From the NCBI GenBank assembly GCA_037576195.1, contig CM075104.1, positions 16,942,211-17,006,210 on the forward strand: a stretch of DNA of 64,000 bases, given 5' to 3'. Source of the stretch: Phytoseiulus persimilis (Eukaryota; Arthropoda; Arachnida; Mesostigmata; Phytoseiidae). Positions 23,172-35,529 of this stretch are shown piece after piece. The notes under the pieces are model-generated. The model was not told the DNA's origin. It did not search any database and was given only the letters and a program-made list of their open reading frames with translations. Numbering within the stretch: the first letter of the stretch is position 1; every line of letters begins with the position of its first letter. The position numbers were made by a program, and so were the translations under genes.

Positions 23172-23208
23172 CATGATGATGATGATCATCGTCATCATCA
23201 TCACATCC
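23172..23208. repeat. GAT/ATC quasi-palindrome at the A' border
   Basis: A run of GAT triplets turns into a run of ATC/CAT triplets around the centre GATCATC, forming a near-perfect hairpin of about 30 bases. It ends about 12 bases before the A' arm starts. Confidence 0.9.
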
Positions 23209-23219
23209 GTTGTACACCC

Positions 23220-24615
23220 ACAATATTCTTAGCAATGGAATTCTCTCTGGCTCCTGGAAGACAACAAATAGTGTTTCAATACTCAAACCGGGAAAAGCTG
23301 AATCGTATCGATCGATCTGCATTCTCAACGCCATGGCAAAGGCAGTGGAGGCAATTGTTAACAAAACGGCTTCAGGACGAGGGTTCCACTCTACCCGTCA
23401 TTGAAAAAGTTACCATTGCAGTCACGAAGGAGGAAATCAAGACACCAAGAGACCGCGAGAGGTACATCATCATCATGTTGGACGTTGAAAATGGGTTAAA
23501 CTCCATCGAATGAGGAGTCATTCCGGCATCTCTTGAAAAGGGAATGCATCAGCCTACCTCCGAAGGATCCAAGGATCCTATTTGCAAAACCAATGGGTAA
23601 TTGATGAAAATGAACAGAACAATTGGATGACCGGTGGAGTACCCCAGGGCTCAGTGCTAGTCCGAGTCCTTGGAACAGAGGATACGACTCCCTCTTTCGG
23701 CAATGTTTTCCGGAAGGTTCCGTAGTCATTGCTAACGCTGACGATGTGGTCACCATGGCTATGGCGAAATCGCTCAGGGAACTAGAGGAAATAGCCCACG
23801 ATGCGTTTTACATTGTCTCTTCTTGGTGCCTGGGGAACATGATCTAGCCAACAGCGGGGAAAACCGAAGCTGTCATATTGCTAAAGCGAAGTAGAGAACC
23901 GAAACACACTTCGTTCCTCGCGGGACACCGCGAAGTCCCGATCAAGTTAGACGTGTCAAGGATCCCCCTAGAACGTGGGGCGCATCGGAGTCCCAGAGAT
24001 ACCTTCCCGCAGTGTTCGCAGAGTCAATCGCTCTATACGCGCCACCGGTTTGGGCGCCTTTCGCTTTCAAGCTGGCGGTTAACGGAAGCCAGTTTGACAA
24101 CACTCACCTGGAGATGGCCATCAGAACAACGAGGAGCTACCGTACAGACTCTACGGCAGCGGTACTTGTTCTCGGCCGCAGCCCTCCTTGATCACTGCTG
24201 GGCAGGGAGCGCACAGTGCTGTGGAGACTGAGGAAACTTTGGATGCACCGTACGACTCAGAAGCAGAAGATTACGAGGGTAGGAACGGAGGACAGGTTGA
24301 GGGAGGAACCATCCAGCAGTGGCAACTTGCCTGGAATAAACAGACCAATGAAGATGGACTTTCGAATGTACACCCGACGTGAAAACATGGCGAGAGAGGA
24401 TGCATGGAGACCTGACATACTATCTCATGCGGATCTCAACAACCCACGGTAATTTTTAACAGTATTTATATCGTATCGGCAAAGCCCATCCCACCAGCGT
24501 AGACAGATTGCTCACATGACCGACATCCCAAGAATGGTAGAAGAAATGCTGAACGACGGAGAGACGTGGTAACGGATCTCATTTCTCCATCACCAACATC
24601 CTGAGGAAGAAAAGT
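23220..24615 (+). mobile_element. R1-like non-LTR fragment (A' part)
   Basis: Mirror of 8,450-9,845. It starts abruptly in the middle of the RT (NILSNGILSGSWKTTNSVSI), so the 5' half seen in A is missing. The palm motif reads ADDVVTMAM near 23,740. Relative to A it carries a short hairpin insertion at 23,918-23,942. It is non-functional. Confidence 0.85.
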
Positions 24616-24939
24616 GGCTCTGTGAAGGGCCAGGCTGAGGAGATTCCCCACAGCGCCTTGACCAATGTCATAGTAGCTCTGAGAATCTGAAGCAGAAGCG
24701 TTGGGGAAGGAATCACTCCGGCATCAAGCTGAGTACCCGGTTTTCCTTTGCAGAGATGGGAGTGTTTTGGAGGAATCACCTCACTGCCAGAGTAATGGTC
24801 GCTCTGTGCGTCCGAAGCGATTTCGCACCGACTCTATAACATGAAAAAAAGAGAGTAACAGGAAAGTATGGTCAGATCAATCCCGCAACCATCTCTTTCG
24901 ACTCCGATGAGAATGGTCAGATTAATAGCAATATCAACT

Positions 24940-25880
24940 TCATAGTACAGAAGGAGTGCGGGAAAACGGACGAAAAGTTGGAAAACGAGGGGACCTTGGG
25001 GAGTAACAAAAAGTGGACCTCACCACGAAGCCCCGGCCAAAGCCTCTCTCCCCTGGAGGAATATTCCATGATCCGCGGAGGCCGGCTTGGCAGCAACCTG
25101 CCGCGCCGGCGGTAGATTGCTCCAGGACGACTCTCACGATCCGCAGATCATGTGCTCTGGAGCCATGTCCGCTCGGGACAACTTCAAGACGTCCGGACCG
25201 CAATTTATTCTTCAAGTGCTCTGGGAAGCCTCAAGCTTACAGAGATCCGGGATAAATCTTCAATATGAGTTCGTTTCTGAAAGTTTGAACTTTCCACGTG
25301 GAGCCTAGATCATCAGCAAGCAGTGGATGGAGGACTCTATAAGCTAGTTTCAATTATTTCGGGATTCCATGCTCAGCTATCGCAGGAACTTGATTATACA
25401 GTCGGAGCTCGAGATGCTGTGCCCTCTTTCGGAACGGGTGTCGAGACGGAGAGGCTCGTCGTCGGCTGTGTCGGCGCGATCGATGAAATGTTGGCATTCT
25501 CGTATTACTTTCCGAAAATCTCGTTCTCGCATTCTTTCGCACTCACCATTCTCCTCTCTCTCTCGACAGTCTGGGTACGGAAGGGCTCATGGAGCGTTCG
25601 TGAGTAATCAGGGAAGCTTCCGAGCGAGTCAGAAGGGTAACTTCCCGTCCCAAGTGGACTATAATCCAGGTCGATGTCCTCGGAGCGTTCAATCATATTC
25701 ATCCAAACGGATGGCTTTCGATTGGTTCATAATGGAGAAGCCTTCACAAAATACAGCTCGTCATCCACCGAGCTCGACGGTTCTGAACTCCTCCTAAGTT
25801 GTGGACTCTTTCACTCGTGTCACACAGTCTGACGCATTCCTCGCCGCAGAACGAATACCTAAAAAAGTGAGTTTTCCCTC
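24940..25880 (+). repeat. R repeat, copy 2' (in A')
   Basis: Mirror of copy 2. The stem-loop TGTCC-GCTCG-GGACA is at 25,166-25,180. A 94-codon frame at 25,323-25,607 starts MDGGLYKLVSIISGF and carries the MLAFSYYFPKIS peptide at about 25,488. The MDGGLYKLV part is also seen in copy 3. Confidence 0.8.
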
Positions 25881-26185
25881 CTCCTATCTCTGATCTCGGA
25901 CATGTCTCCGTTTCATGACAACCGCACTTTTGAGAGCGACGAGATTTGAGAGGAGAACAGAGTTCAAATCTTGGAATCGCGTCTGAGATCAGGGGACCCG
26001 AAACTCATCACAGTCCTGGTTCTGCTTGGATGCCGAACCATGTAGTTGAAAGGAAACTTATGCTGTTTTCCCATCAGTGATTGTTGGCGGCATCGCTGCG
26101 TGTATCGCTCTGCGGCTCCTCCCCAGGCATGACAGGAGTTGTCATACAGAATGGTAACGAGAACCACTTCAAGTGCTTCTCAGTG

Positions 26186-26460
26186 CTGATGCAGAAACCT
26201 TTCTGCGAGCCGAAAGGGTGACGTTACTCTTCCCTGCCGCCATTTTCGTCGTTATTGAAGCTCTGTCGGACCTTGGACTCCCATGATTCCTGAACGATCG
26301 GACTAAAGCCCTGCTTGTAGAAAAGACTACCGCCAGGTTACATGGTCCTGTTCGTCTCGCGGGTGGCCGCACCGGCTTCGAGCCTCATCGACGATATCGC
26401 GTTCATCACGGCGATGGTGAAGATTGTCGCGAAGCTTGGAGAGTCTCTCCAATCCGATCA
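26186..26460 (+). pseudogene. P-type (OCA2-like) transporter fragment, A' copy
   Basis: Mirror of the fragment at 6,597-6,871 with the same stop and frame shift, so the damage predates the arm duplication. The membrane-helix blocks resemble those encoded at 57,650-57,995. No flanking exons of the family were recognised nearby. Confidence 0.75.
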
Positions 26461-27052
26461 GGGCTTCAACGAGCATCTCGACTGGATCCGGCGCAGCAGG
26501 AGTCAGACACTGTTGTCCCACTTGGAGGGGGGACGGTTCCCTGTGAAGCAGAAAATGCTTAGGATCAATCAGTTAACCAGAACCATTCCCGCCAGGATTC
26601 CAAGCTCAGTCTCGAGACATCTCGTTCAGACTCTTCCGGTGTTCTCATAATCATCATTCTGGGTCTTTCCACACTACATACAGTGTCAATTTATCACGAT
26701 TGAATAAAAACAATAAGTGTTAAAATCTGGGATCTGTTTGTTTTTTGTCCTCGATGGATCTCACGGGATTGATCGAACCGAAACGGAACCAACGGCATGT
26801 TGTCGGGCTGAAGGAAGCACATGGTTGCTACACCGGCGAACGTTCGATCATCATCGTCGAGAACAACATTGTGGATGATGAAGGTTTGCCCGGTTTCGTC
26901 TCATCAACTTAAAGGTTAGAATCCGACCGGGCGAGGGGTTGTGTGAACTCAATGCCGCGAAGGCCGAATATTTTACTAGCAGATAGCCTTGAGCCATCGC
27001 TCCGTTAGAGCCCTCCTCTTCTCTCCCGTGTCCTGATGGAGTCGCCGGAAAT

Positions 27053-29557
27053 TGGATTGGATTGGATTTATTCGATCTTTCATATACATCATATGAACCC
27101 TTTTTATTACAGGGGTGAGTTGAACTGTGGTCACAGATCTTGTCTCTCCCAGTTTATTAGGGTGGTTTTCGTCCTCCGTAGGACTGCCTTAGTTGTGTTC
27201 GGCGAGAGTCCGATGCGGTAGGGGAATTCCTCTATGGAGAAAAGTCTTCCTTGCATCCCAGGACCGCGTGTCTGTCCGTTTCGGTTCTGCCGCATCTTGG
27301 GCATTTGATGTCGATGGAAGAGTCACGGTTCCGGTGCTTTTCCAGGATGGTTAACATCCCTGCTCTCGTTAGAGCTAAAAGCTGGCTTCCGCGCGTGTTG
27401 TCGTACAGCCTTTGTTGGAGACCTCTGGACTCCTTGTGTTGCCGATAACACGCCAATGTGGATTTAGACTGCATGGCTTGTTTCCATGTAGAGTCCAGTT
27501 TATCTTGCACCTTTTTTCTGAGGTCTTTGCGGAATGCGTTCCACATTGGCTGTCCCGATGTATTTCTGACTATTCCGAAGTCACTCAGGTCAAATTCTGC
27601 TCTCAGTTTTCTGAGTCTCTCTGTCGCCTTGAATCTGGTGTTTGTTTTTTCGGTAGCCTGGAGGGAAAGTTTCGGCCATCTGTGTGGGTCCATTTGTTTA
27701 ACTCTCTCGAAGTACATCAGTTTACTTGTGGTCTCCCTGGCGACGAACGAGCTCCAGCCTAGTTCACCCTCCGTGAATTCGTTGACTATGGTGGAGTGTG
27801 GTATGCCAAGGGCCCACCGTCTCGCCTCTCTTTGCCTGACCTCGATGTGGTTTCTTGGTCTCTTTGGCATGGTTATCACTGAGTTGCAATATGTGAGTTG
27901 AGGGACTGCCGTGGCTTTCTAGAGAATTTTGTCTCTTCAAATCTATTGAAGCTCCAAAGGGTTCTCGAGTTGAGTCTCTGGCTAGCTAGGTTGGCTTTGG
28001 TGAACATATTCTCCCAGTGTTTGGCGAGATAGTCTTCCTCTGCCGATAGGTCGAGCCCCAGATACTTGTAGGATTCTTCCATTGGTATTGAATTTCCTTG
28101 TATTTCGAGGTCCCAACCATCGATATGGTCGTCGCGTGGTCGAGAGAATATCATCACTCCGCTCTTTTGAGGGTTGAATTTGATGGACATTTTGTCCCCG
28201 AAATTCGTTGTTGCCTCGAGGAGTCTTTCCATATCTGTTGAGCTATTCGCCATTAAGATAATATCATCAGCGAATAGCAATCCCGGGATTCTGAGGGGCT
28301 TGTTGCCCCCTTCTTTCCAGTAATGGTCTATTCCAGTCGGAACTCTGAATTCGATCCCTGTGGCAGGCAGTTCGCGTTCCAGGTTCGCGATGTATAGACA
28401 GAAGAGAGGTACGGAGAGCAGACAGCCCTGTCGGAGCCCGATTTGTATGGATACTTCATCGGAGGCGTGTTCCGCATGTTTGAGGGTCACCTGTGTGTCC
28501 TCGTACATGCATTTGAGGAGTTCGAGCAGCGGTGTGTTCATTCCCCTCTCTTCTAGTGTTTGCCAGAGCTTCTCCCGATCGACTCGGTCGTAAGCTTTCG
28601 TGGCATACAGGAAGACGCAACATAGTCCCCTCTTCTGGGATCTTGCGATCTCAATGGCCGCACTGAGCATGGGGATATTATCATTCTTCCTGCGATCTCT
28701 CCTGAACCCATTTTGCATTTCTGATTAATGTCCACTGTCTTCCGTCCATTCTCGTATGTGTTTTCCCGGAATTTCGGTGAAAACCCTGTACAGGACGTCC
28801 GACACTGTAATGGGTCAGTATGTTGTGAGCTTTCCCTTGGTAGAGTTTGGTTTTTCTATCAAGGATACTCTTCCTTTCCTCCAGGGAGTTCGTGTCTCCC
28901 TTCTGGAATCGCGTTGAAGGTGTTTGATATGTATTCATATCCAACCTCGTCACGCTTTGAGGACTTTGGCAGGTATTTTGTCTGGGCCAGCAGCGGAGGA
29001 GGCTGACATCGCCGTGAACGTCGCCTTCATCATCTCCCTCGTCATGGTCAGTTCTACCGGTTGCCTGGTTTGGCGGGGGAGGGGGGGGGGGGGTAACATT
29101 TCCTTGTGATTGCTCCCTAGCGCCTAACAGGCTTTTTGCTACTTGAGTGAGATAAGACGCGATCTCAGGTGTTTGAATGATGTTGTAATTCTCATCTATC
29201 AGCTGGGCTCTGTTTGGCGGTTTTCTTTTCCCTTTTTTGATGTGGTCCCAGAAAGCTTCGGATCTTGCTTGTCTAGGTGCACCCATGATTCGATCGTAAA
29301 CTTTGCGATCTTCAATTTCGAGCAAGCGTGTTACTTCGTTCCGAACATCATCCTGTGCCTGTCGGTATCGTGTTTCCGCTTCTCTGTTGTCGAGTTTGTT
29401 CTTCCTCGCTCTCCCCCATTCCCGATTTCGTTCTTTCCCGGGTCTCGTTAATCTCGATAGCTCTGGTGAGAACAATTTCTCTCTCGGGTTCAGAGTTACG
29501 AGTTTAGTGCTCTGTGCCCTTGCATCCTGAAGGGTGTTCAGCAGGTCCTTATAGCTT
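27053..29557 (-). mobile_element. Non-LTR retrotransposon inserted in A' only
   Basis: The arm A sequence at 5,459-5,469 is split here, with a short AAT duplication at the junctions. On the minus strand, a 5'-truncated ORF has an N-terminal linker (FWDHIKKGKRKPPNRAQLID), RT motifs AYDRVDREKLWQTL and FADDIILMA (about 28,270), and a C-terminal zinc finger CPRCGRTETDRHAVLGC near 27,260. The element ends in a tandem ATTGG/CCAAT tail (27,051-27,070). Only a few frame shifts (near 29,030, 28,700 and 27,900) break it, so it is fairly young. A G13 tract at about 29,080 encodes polyproline. Confidence 0.93.
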
Positions 29558-30659
29558 AATGTTCATCCGTCTTCCCCGGAAGCTGCGGATGCTTGGCGAA
29601 TAAGTGCCGTCCGGGCTTCAGGATTCACGGCTCCTCTGAACTGGCTCCCCGCGGGCACAGGACAGATGGGTGACGGATCAAGCTCGGTCCCTGGTTGTTG
29701 AACGAATCCAAATTCTAAATAGTTTGTATCGTATTCTCTCGAGAGTTTGAGTCTTTCTCCTTACTGATCACAGTTGTGCAAAATTTCTCGATTCCTATTT
29801 GGGCTGATTGATGGAGGCGGGCCTGCTCGAGTGGGTTCGCTGACGATGGCTATGTCGTCATAACTGGTGTCAGTTCCATCCATCACTTCGGCTCCACCGA
29901 TGGGAAAGAGAGATATCCGTTCGCCCCCCATTCGTCATGATGCTGACTTCCGACGGAATAATTTCTTTGGGTCCAGTTTGGCAGTGGAACCTGAGCATGG
30001 GAGCAATGGGGTTCCGACCTCATGGCGTCTCTCAACGTAGGCACACATTCTAACGGGGAGGGTTCGCATGTCCTGCCGGAAGTTAGACGCAACGGACCTG
30101 GAACCGCCCAGAGCTGTGCCTTGCGGTACTGATGAGTGGTATGCATCGTTCGCCCCGCCGCTTCCTATCACCATCTCGTTTCCATGAGACTGGTCGTCGA
30201 TGAGATTGATGTGTCGATCCAATAATAAGCTGTTGCCCTGTTGTCACATTTCGGACACTCTTATTGTGCACTGCGAGGCTAAACGTGAGCAACTTTTGAG
30301 CTCCACAGGCCTCCAAAATTTGGAACAAAAAAATGCCACCTTGTTGTCGCGCTGTACCGGCCCTCTGATTCTCCTCGTCGTCGCTGTGAATACCGGACGA
30401 ATTGAGGGCAATGGGGCTTCTTTTTCACTCGGCAGTCGTCCGATGAGATAATGACTGTCGGCCTAAACGAAAGTCGAGGGCTCCCGCCCTTCCAATCTCC
30501 TTCTTTTCTGCTCGCTTATATAGTTTCCCGCGTTCTCTAGAGGTACGCAATTCATTTCGACCACATGTGACAGGAATTAAAGCCTGAATGGCTGATTCGA
30601 TTTGTATTTCATTCAGTAATTTCTATTGTATTGTTGTTCAGTTGACTAAACAAGTAGCA

Positions 30660-30734
30660 CACGGTCGCTGAGCGAATGGGACGTGAGCGTGCGGAGCCCT
30701 TGGTTCATGTCCTGAACTCGACCCCGATTTTTTT
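30660..30734 (+). repeat. Possible tRNA-derived SINE head (A' copy)
   Basis: Mirror of the minus-strand element at 4,285-4,359. It has an A-box-like region near 30,664-30,678, a B-box-like GGTTCATGTCC at 30,702-30,712 and a T7 run at 30,728-30,734. It is not an independent insertion, because it came with the arm duplication. Confidence 0.3.
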
Positions 30735-31549
30735 CATGTGTGATTCCATTCCGGAGGACCTTTGGAGACGTGTATCCTTTACCGCAGCGTCCTGTCCATT
30801 TCAATCTATTTCAGATACCCGCTGCCAATTTCCATTCGTTCGCTATCCCGACTCACCGGGAAGAAATGCATAGGACTTTTGCCGCACATTATACTGAGCA
30901 GCGAAAATTGGCTCCCCCATGGGAAGTCCATCTGCACAATGCCGCTTCAAGCCTCGCGCATTCGTGGTAGAACTCGTGGCAATCTCTTCTATTCATGCCT
31001 CACTGCTCTGCAAAAGGACGCAGGTGGACTGATGTAGAGCTCGGATAGATGGACTGGGAAGCAGTCTTGGGTATACCGAACTAGAGCTTGAACAGGTCGA
31101 CGCAGGATCGCATCGTTTGCTCGTGAGGAATCTCGGTAGGATCCTGACCGATCTTGATAGGGTCGGGGAAGAGCTGGATCAAGAGGGGCTGGACAGAGGT
31201 TGACTAGGAGGGGCTGGATCGAGGAACTAGTTGGACGAGTCGCCGTCGCTAAATTGCGCAGAGCGGTATGGCACTCGCCTGTGCCTCATTGTACAGTACC
31301 AATGCAGTCGCAACGGCCACTCATAGGGCTTCGTTTTCATCGGGCCCCGCTCTCATCGGGTATCTTCCGTCAATTTGAGAGTTCATCAAGGAATTTTGAG
31401 ATTTTCGAAGGATCCCAGCAGCTGTATCCCTCACATCATTCATGTTGCGTAACCTGATGTTCTGGTAGAAGCCCCACTGAGAATTCGTTCCTGAGGGATA
31501 ATATTCCCTACGAGGGCCAAAGCCGTTTCTAGGTGCTTCGTGTGTCGCT

Positions 31550-31906
31550 TCAGCTGCCACATGGCCTCCGACTTGCGTTTGAATAGTGACAACTTGAGGT
31601 GTCTTTCTTGGCAATGGTCTCCTGTAGAAATGGTGCTTCTCTGCTCGAAATACGGCATTTCCGCTGCGGTACAGCCTCGAATGATACCTCGACTCCGAAC
31701 CATAATATGGCTCCGGAACTCATCTCGGAACCGTATTTTCGGTCCCGAACTGGAGCTACAAACGGGACCTCGGCTACGCTCCGGTTCTTCCGCTGCTTGA
31801 GAGTGATCCTCCGACGACGAGTCGGCCGCGCTCCAATAGGTTGGACTGCGGTTGCTTGGATAAGCTTCATCATTGAGTGAGCATCATTCCGAAACTTTCT
31901 TCCCAT
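31550..31906 (-). CDS. Hypothetical 118-residue frame, intact only in A'
   Basis: The frame is open from ATG to stop in A'. In arm A the mirrored frame is cut by a single substitution that turns an AAG codon into TAG near 3,222. The protein is basic at its N-terminus (GARPTRRRR) with no recognised domain, signal peptide or membrane segment. No splice context or polyadenylation signal was tied to it. It may be a chance frame; the high similarity of the two arms makes conservation uninformative. Confidence 0.2.
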   Translation of the reverse strand: MGRKFRNDAHSMMKLIQATAVQPIGARPTRRRRITLKQRKNRSVAEVPFVAPVRDRKYGSEMSSGAILWFGVEVSFEAVPQRKCRISSREAPFLQETIAKKDTSSCHYSNASRRPCGS

Positions 31907-32689
31907 TCGGCTGACCAGTACATGCCGTTAGTTCTCTACATTGCAGTTCACTCTTTACTGATCAAAATCTTCGACTGAAGTAGCAGAACCTTCATCCTCT
32001 TCCTTCAATCCTTCAATCCTGAAACCTTCATTTCGCCCCACCTCCATGGGATCGACATTGGATGGCTTCATCGTGGAGATGCTCGTTTTGTGATTTGCGA
32101 TTCACCTACAACTTTCGCGTAGATAACCGTAGACTGCACGTGAACTCTTGCAGACGGTTGCGCAGACACTCATGGACAGTCCGCTCTCAGACGGTCTCGT
32201 AGTTCCTCGTAGACGGTCTCGTGGAATCGTAGACTCCGGAACCGAGTCGAGCACTCCTGTTATTTAGAAACATTAGGCGAAAGATGTTCGAAGGAGGGAA
32301 CTCCTCCAGTTGTGTCGCTGACTACCCGCACGAACTCTTGGGAAGGACGGAGAACGGGAACGATTAGCACAGGAACAATAACAGGAATAATTAACGTTGA
32401 CGACTCGGTTAGTCCGCTATAGTCGGGTTTCCCCGCCCCTCGACAGCTTCTCCAGTCATCATCCCCCGGCTGTGCCCCATGCAATGATGAGCGCCCTCAC
32501 ATTGACAGCACAGTCATCCGACCGTCCAGAATGTGAGATCTACAGAGTCACGCGATAAGCTCAGAGTTTTGTCTCGTAGTCTGGCAAGTGAGCCTTCGAC
32601 TACGGTGAAACGCAACGCCGCGACGAACCGCATACATTCGATGAGTTTCTGGGAGGGAATACAGAGTCCATCACTTTGCCCAATCTCTC

Positions 32690-33925
32690 TCTAGGTTGGT
32701 AACTCGGGAGCTTTGGAAAGCTGAAACCCCACCTTGTTGCATAGGGACTTCAACGGAAATCCCCCTGCGCAATAGGATCTGAAGCTTGAGATGAGTACGA
32801 AATTGGTTGACTTTAAATCCAGGAGATAACCGCGGATGCAGCATTTTGACTCTCTGGCGCCCCCTCCTGCGCGGTATTTCGGAAGACGTCGTGCATGCAA
32901 GGATAATAATGATTGTATTAACTGTGATTTGTTCCGCGGTGAGGAATGGATCTGACGATGGAACAAGAGTGAAAGAGTCTGCGGCTTTGAAGGGATTTCG
33001 TATGACGAGCTGTATGTCGGAGCTGTGCAGCAAAGGGCTGCGTCATGCCGTTGCATTCAGCCCATTCATTCAATGAAATAATATGATTGACCGCTCCAAG
33101 GGCACCGACATAAATCATTGTTCATTTGCGACGGGGAGTTTTCCTTCTCTCTCTCGCTAAGAAGCATTCTGGTCACTGGGCGATAGCTAGCGCGGGGTGG
33201 ATACCGTAGCGAGACTGCCGAGGAACAGAGGAGAATCGCTGAGATGCCAGACTGGATTTCATTTCATGACTCCGATTTTCTGATTCGGCGTCGGAATGGG
33301 GAGCGGCGGAAGAACCCGAGAATGAGCTCTTCGGGAAGTGATTCGAGAATGTCAACATGTCATCGATCGCTCCAATTCAGCCGACACATCTCTCCGGCTC
33401 GACAGCTATCCCGAGAAGAGAGAATCTGGCCTCCACGAGTTCTCGACCTCCAACAGTATGATGAAGTTTGAACGACAGCTGAGCATCGAAACCACGAATA
33501 ATCGAATCAGCTTATAGAGTTCTTCATCCACGGTTTGCTGATGATTTAGGCTTCACGTGGAAAGTTTCCGATATCAGAAAGGAACGCGAATTGAAGATCT
33601 ATCCCGATCTCTCATGAGCTTGAAATTGTCCGGAGAACTTTGAGCTTAAATTGATGACGGAACGTCCCAATGTTGTCCCGAGAGGACATGGCTTGCGAGC
33701 CGATGATCTGCGGATCATGAGGAGTCGAGCTAGAGAGACCTTCCAGAGGAGCGTTAGGCTGCGGCCAGGCCGGCATTTGCGGATTGCGGCACATTCCTCC
33801 AGGGAACAGAGGCTGCGGCCGGGGCTTCGTGGTGAAGCTCTCTTTTTGCTACTACAGTTCCAAAGCAGGATCCCCTCGAGAATTCTCATTCTCCTCCTCA
33901 GGACGTGATTCAATGAGCCTGAACT
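32690..33925 (-). repeat. R repeat, copy 1' (in A')
   Basis: Mirror of copy 1, with stem-loop TGTCC-CGAGA-GGACA at 33,674-33,688. The FPKSS peptide frame is on the minus strand at 33,173-33,358. Confidence 0.8.
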
Positions 33926-34879
33926 AAACTCTTACCCCCTAAATCGGTGGGGTAATCTTCCGGCTTCAGTCGACTCATGACTCAGCCTCCCGCACATGAG
34001 AGACCCAGAATGAGAACTCGCAAAATTTCAAGCTTCCCAGAGAACCGAAAGGACCATCTGCTAGGTTTCGCTCGACAGTCGAACAAGGGAGCCGTCTCCC
34101 AAAGGACACAAATTTCTGATTCCGGGAGAAGCTGGTGATTCGACACGCTTCTGGTGAGTTCTGAGACCATCTGCAGCGAATAAGAAGAAGGAACAGCTTC
34201 CAAGAAAACGGTCACGAGCTCATTCCTCGTCGTTTATTGTTCCGAACTCTAACCGTTGACGACGAGGGTTGGAGAAAACCCTCGAAAACCATATCCAGCA
34301 GGGATCTGATCATTGCTTGTTTTTGGAGGCGACCCACAGCAGCCAGCTGATCATGAGCCACCTGCATCACCGACGGGAGTTTTCTGAGGTTGGCGATCAA
34401 ATGCAGTGTGCCGGTCAAGCATTTCGACATCAATATTTACCATCCTTCGTCCGCTCCTCTAGCGCCGCGCAGGGCGACCTTCCTCTCAGTAATTATCCTG
34501 TCCACCGTACAGACTACAACCCAATCCAACCCCGGATATACGACTCACGATCGCGGCTTTTCGGATCTGAGGACAGCAACGCCTTTCTCGAGATTTTACT
34601 GCGGTAACCTCGAATTTTGCGCCCGTGATAACCAGAGGAATGACGGCAGAATGAAGTCGAACACCAGACTGCAGTAAGCGACATTCGGCGAAGTTCTAAG
34701 TGAAACAAGGTGGCCAAAAAAATCCACAGTATCCTGGAGATCACAAGAACAGGAACCTTGCTGGAAACAAATAATCATGCAGGCCGAGAGACGATTCAAA
34801 TGCGAAGAGTTGAAAGAATCATCATCCAACGAGACGAAGATCAGTCTCGGAAACTACAGCAAATATGTAGGAGGGACTT

Positions 34880-35230
34880 TTGAGAATGAACTGGACGAGG
34901 AATGGCGGAAGGTTATGTCGGGACGGAGGAATGAACAACCGAATATGTGCTCCTAGAATGCAAAGGAATCTCAGATGCTGAGTATACAATATAGGAACGT
35001 TCGGGACTACGAGTGAGGAACACGCCAAGAACGATATCCGACACCAAGAGAATGCTCAAGGGATAGGAACGGAAGAAGGACCCGGACCCCTGGTGGTTGA
35101 ATAGGTTCAACCGCATCATCGACAAGCTGAGTCACTGCCCCGTAAAAAGTTCCTCTGCCATTTCAGGAGTGTAAATACGGCCAGGAGATGCTCCATGAAT
35201 ATTCAATCGATGAATCAATCAAGATTCAGG
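34880..35230 (+). mobile_element. Relic 3' end of a non-LTR element
   Basis: A translated plus-strand stretch with two stops reads EYVLLECKGISDAEYTI, then RMLKG and WWLNRFNRIIDKL. This resembles the end of the zinc finger and C-terminus of the non-LTR family seen at 19,705-21,774. It is followed by an AATCAATCAA-type tail near 35,212. It lies just outside the visible end of A'. Confidence 0.55.
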
Positions 35231-35279
35231 CTCTCCCGCTTGACTAAACAAACTTATGATATCTAAATCAGCTCCAGGT

Positions 35280-35515
35280 TTTGAGTGAACTAACTCGATA
35301 CGGCGGCGAGAGTTCTGTCGCATACTTCAGAGATGATGAACACATAGAACGAGCACACCGATGGGAGTCTCCCCTGCGCGGCCCTCGGATCGGATTTGGA
35401 GTTGCAGTTCTCCTGCATCCAAGAGGTTCTCATCAAAAGCAACGGGAGTGAGTTCGTGCTTGACCTCCCCGAGAGTTCCTTTCCAGGCGACTCGTGGCGA
35501 GGTCGAGAGTCTGTA
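35280..35515 (-). pseudogene. P-type transporter fragment in D
   Basis: The minus strand reads ELQLQIRSEGRAGETPIGVL and, after a shift, VFIISEVCDRTLAAV. This matches DRTGPTPIGVLV and VLIISEVCDRTIAAIL in the exon at 56,335-56,499, and upstream residues RVAWKGTLGEVKHEL look like more of the luminal part. The start of the membrane helix is lost in a deletion that also shifts frame. It is a broken second copy of the 5' region of the gene. Confidence 0.7.
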
Positions 35516-35529
35516 CAAGGAAGGTCATC

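Larger units (their letters stand above)
23220..34762 (-). repeat. Arm A' of giant inverted repeat (A/A')
   Basis: This is the reverse complement of arm A. It is longer because it holds a 2.5 kb non-LTR retrotransposon (27,053-29,557) absent from A. It lacks about 248 bp and about 545 bp of sequence seen in A at 475-722 and 5,536-6,078. By eye the shared parts differ by only a few percent. The inner border at 23,219-23,220 directly follows a GAT/ATC quasi-palindrome. The outer border cannot be placed because A is cut by the window edge at the mirror of 34,762. Confidence 0.95.

Noticed and set aside
29070-29095. G-rich tract as a regulatory G-quadruplex
   Set aside because: It is a polyproline-encoding run inside a retroelement frame. 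Only one uninterrupted G run is present, not four spaced ones.
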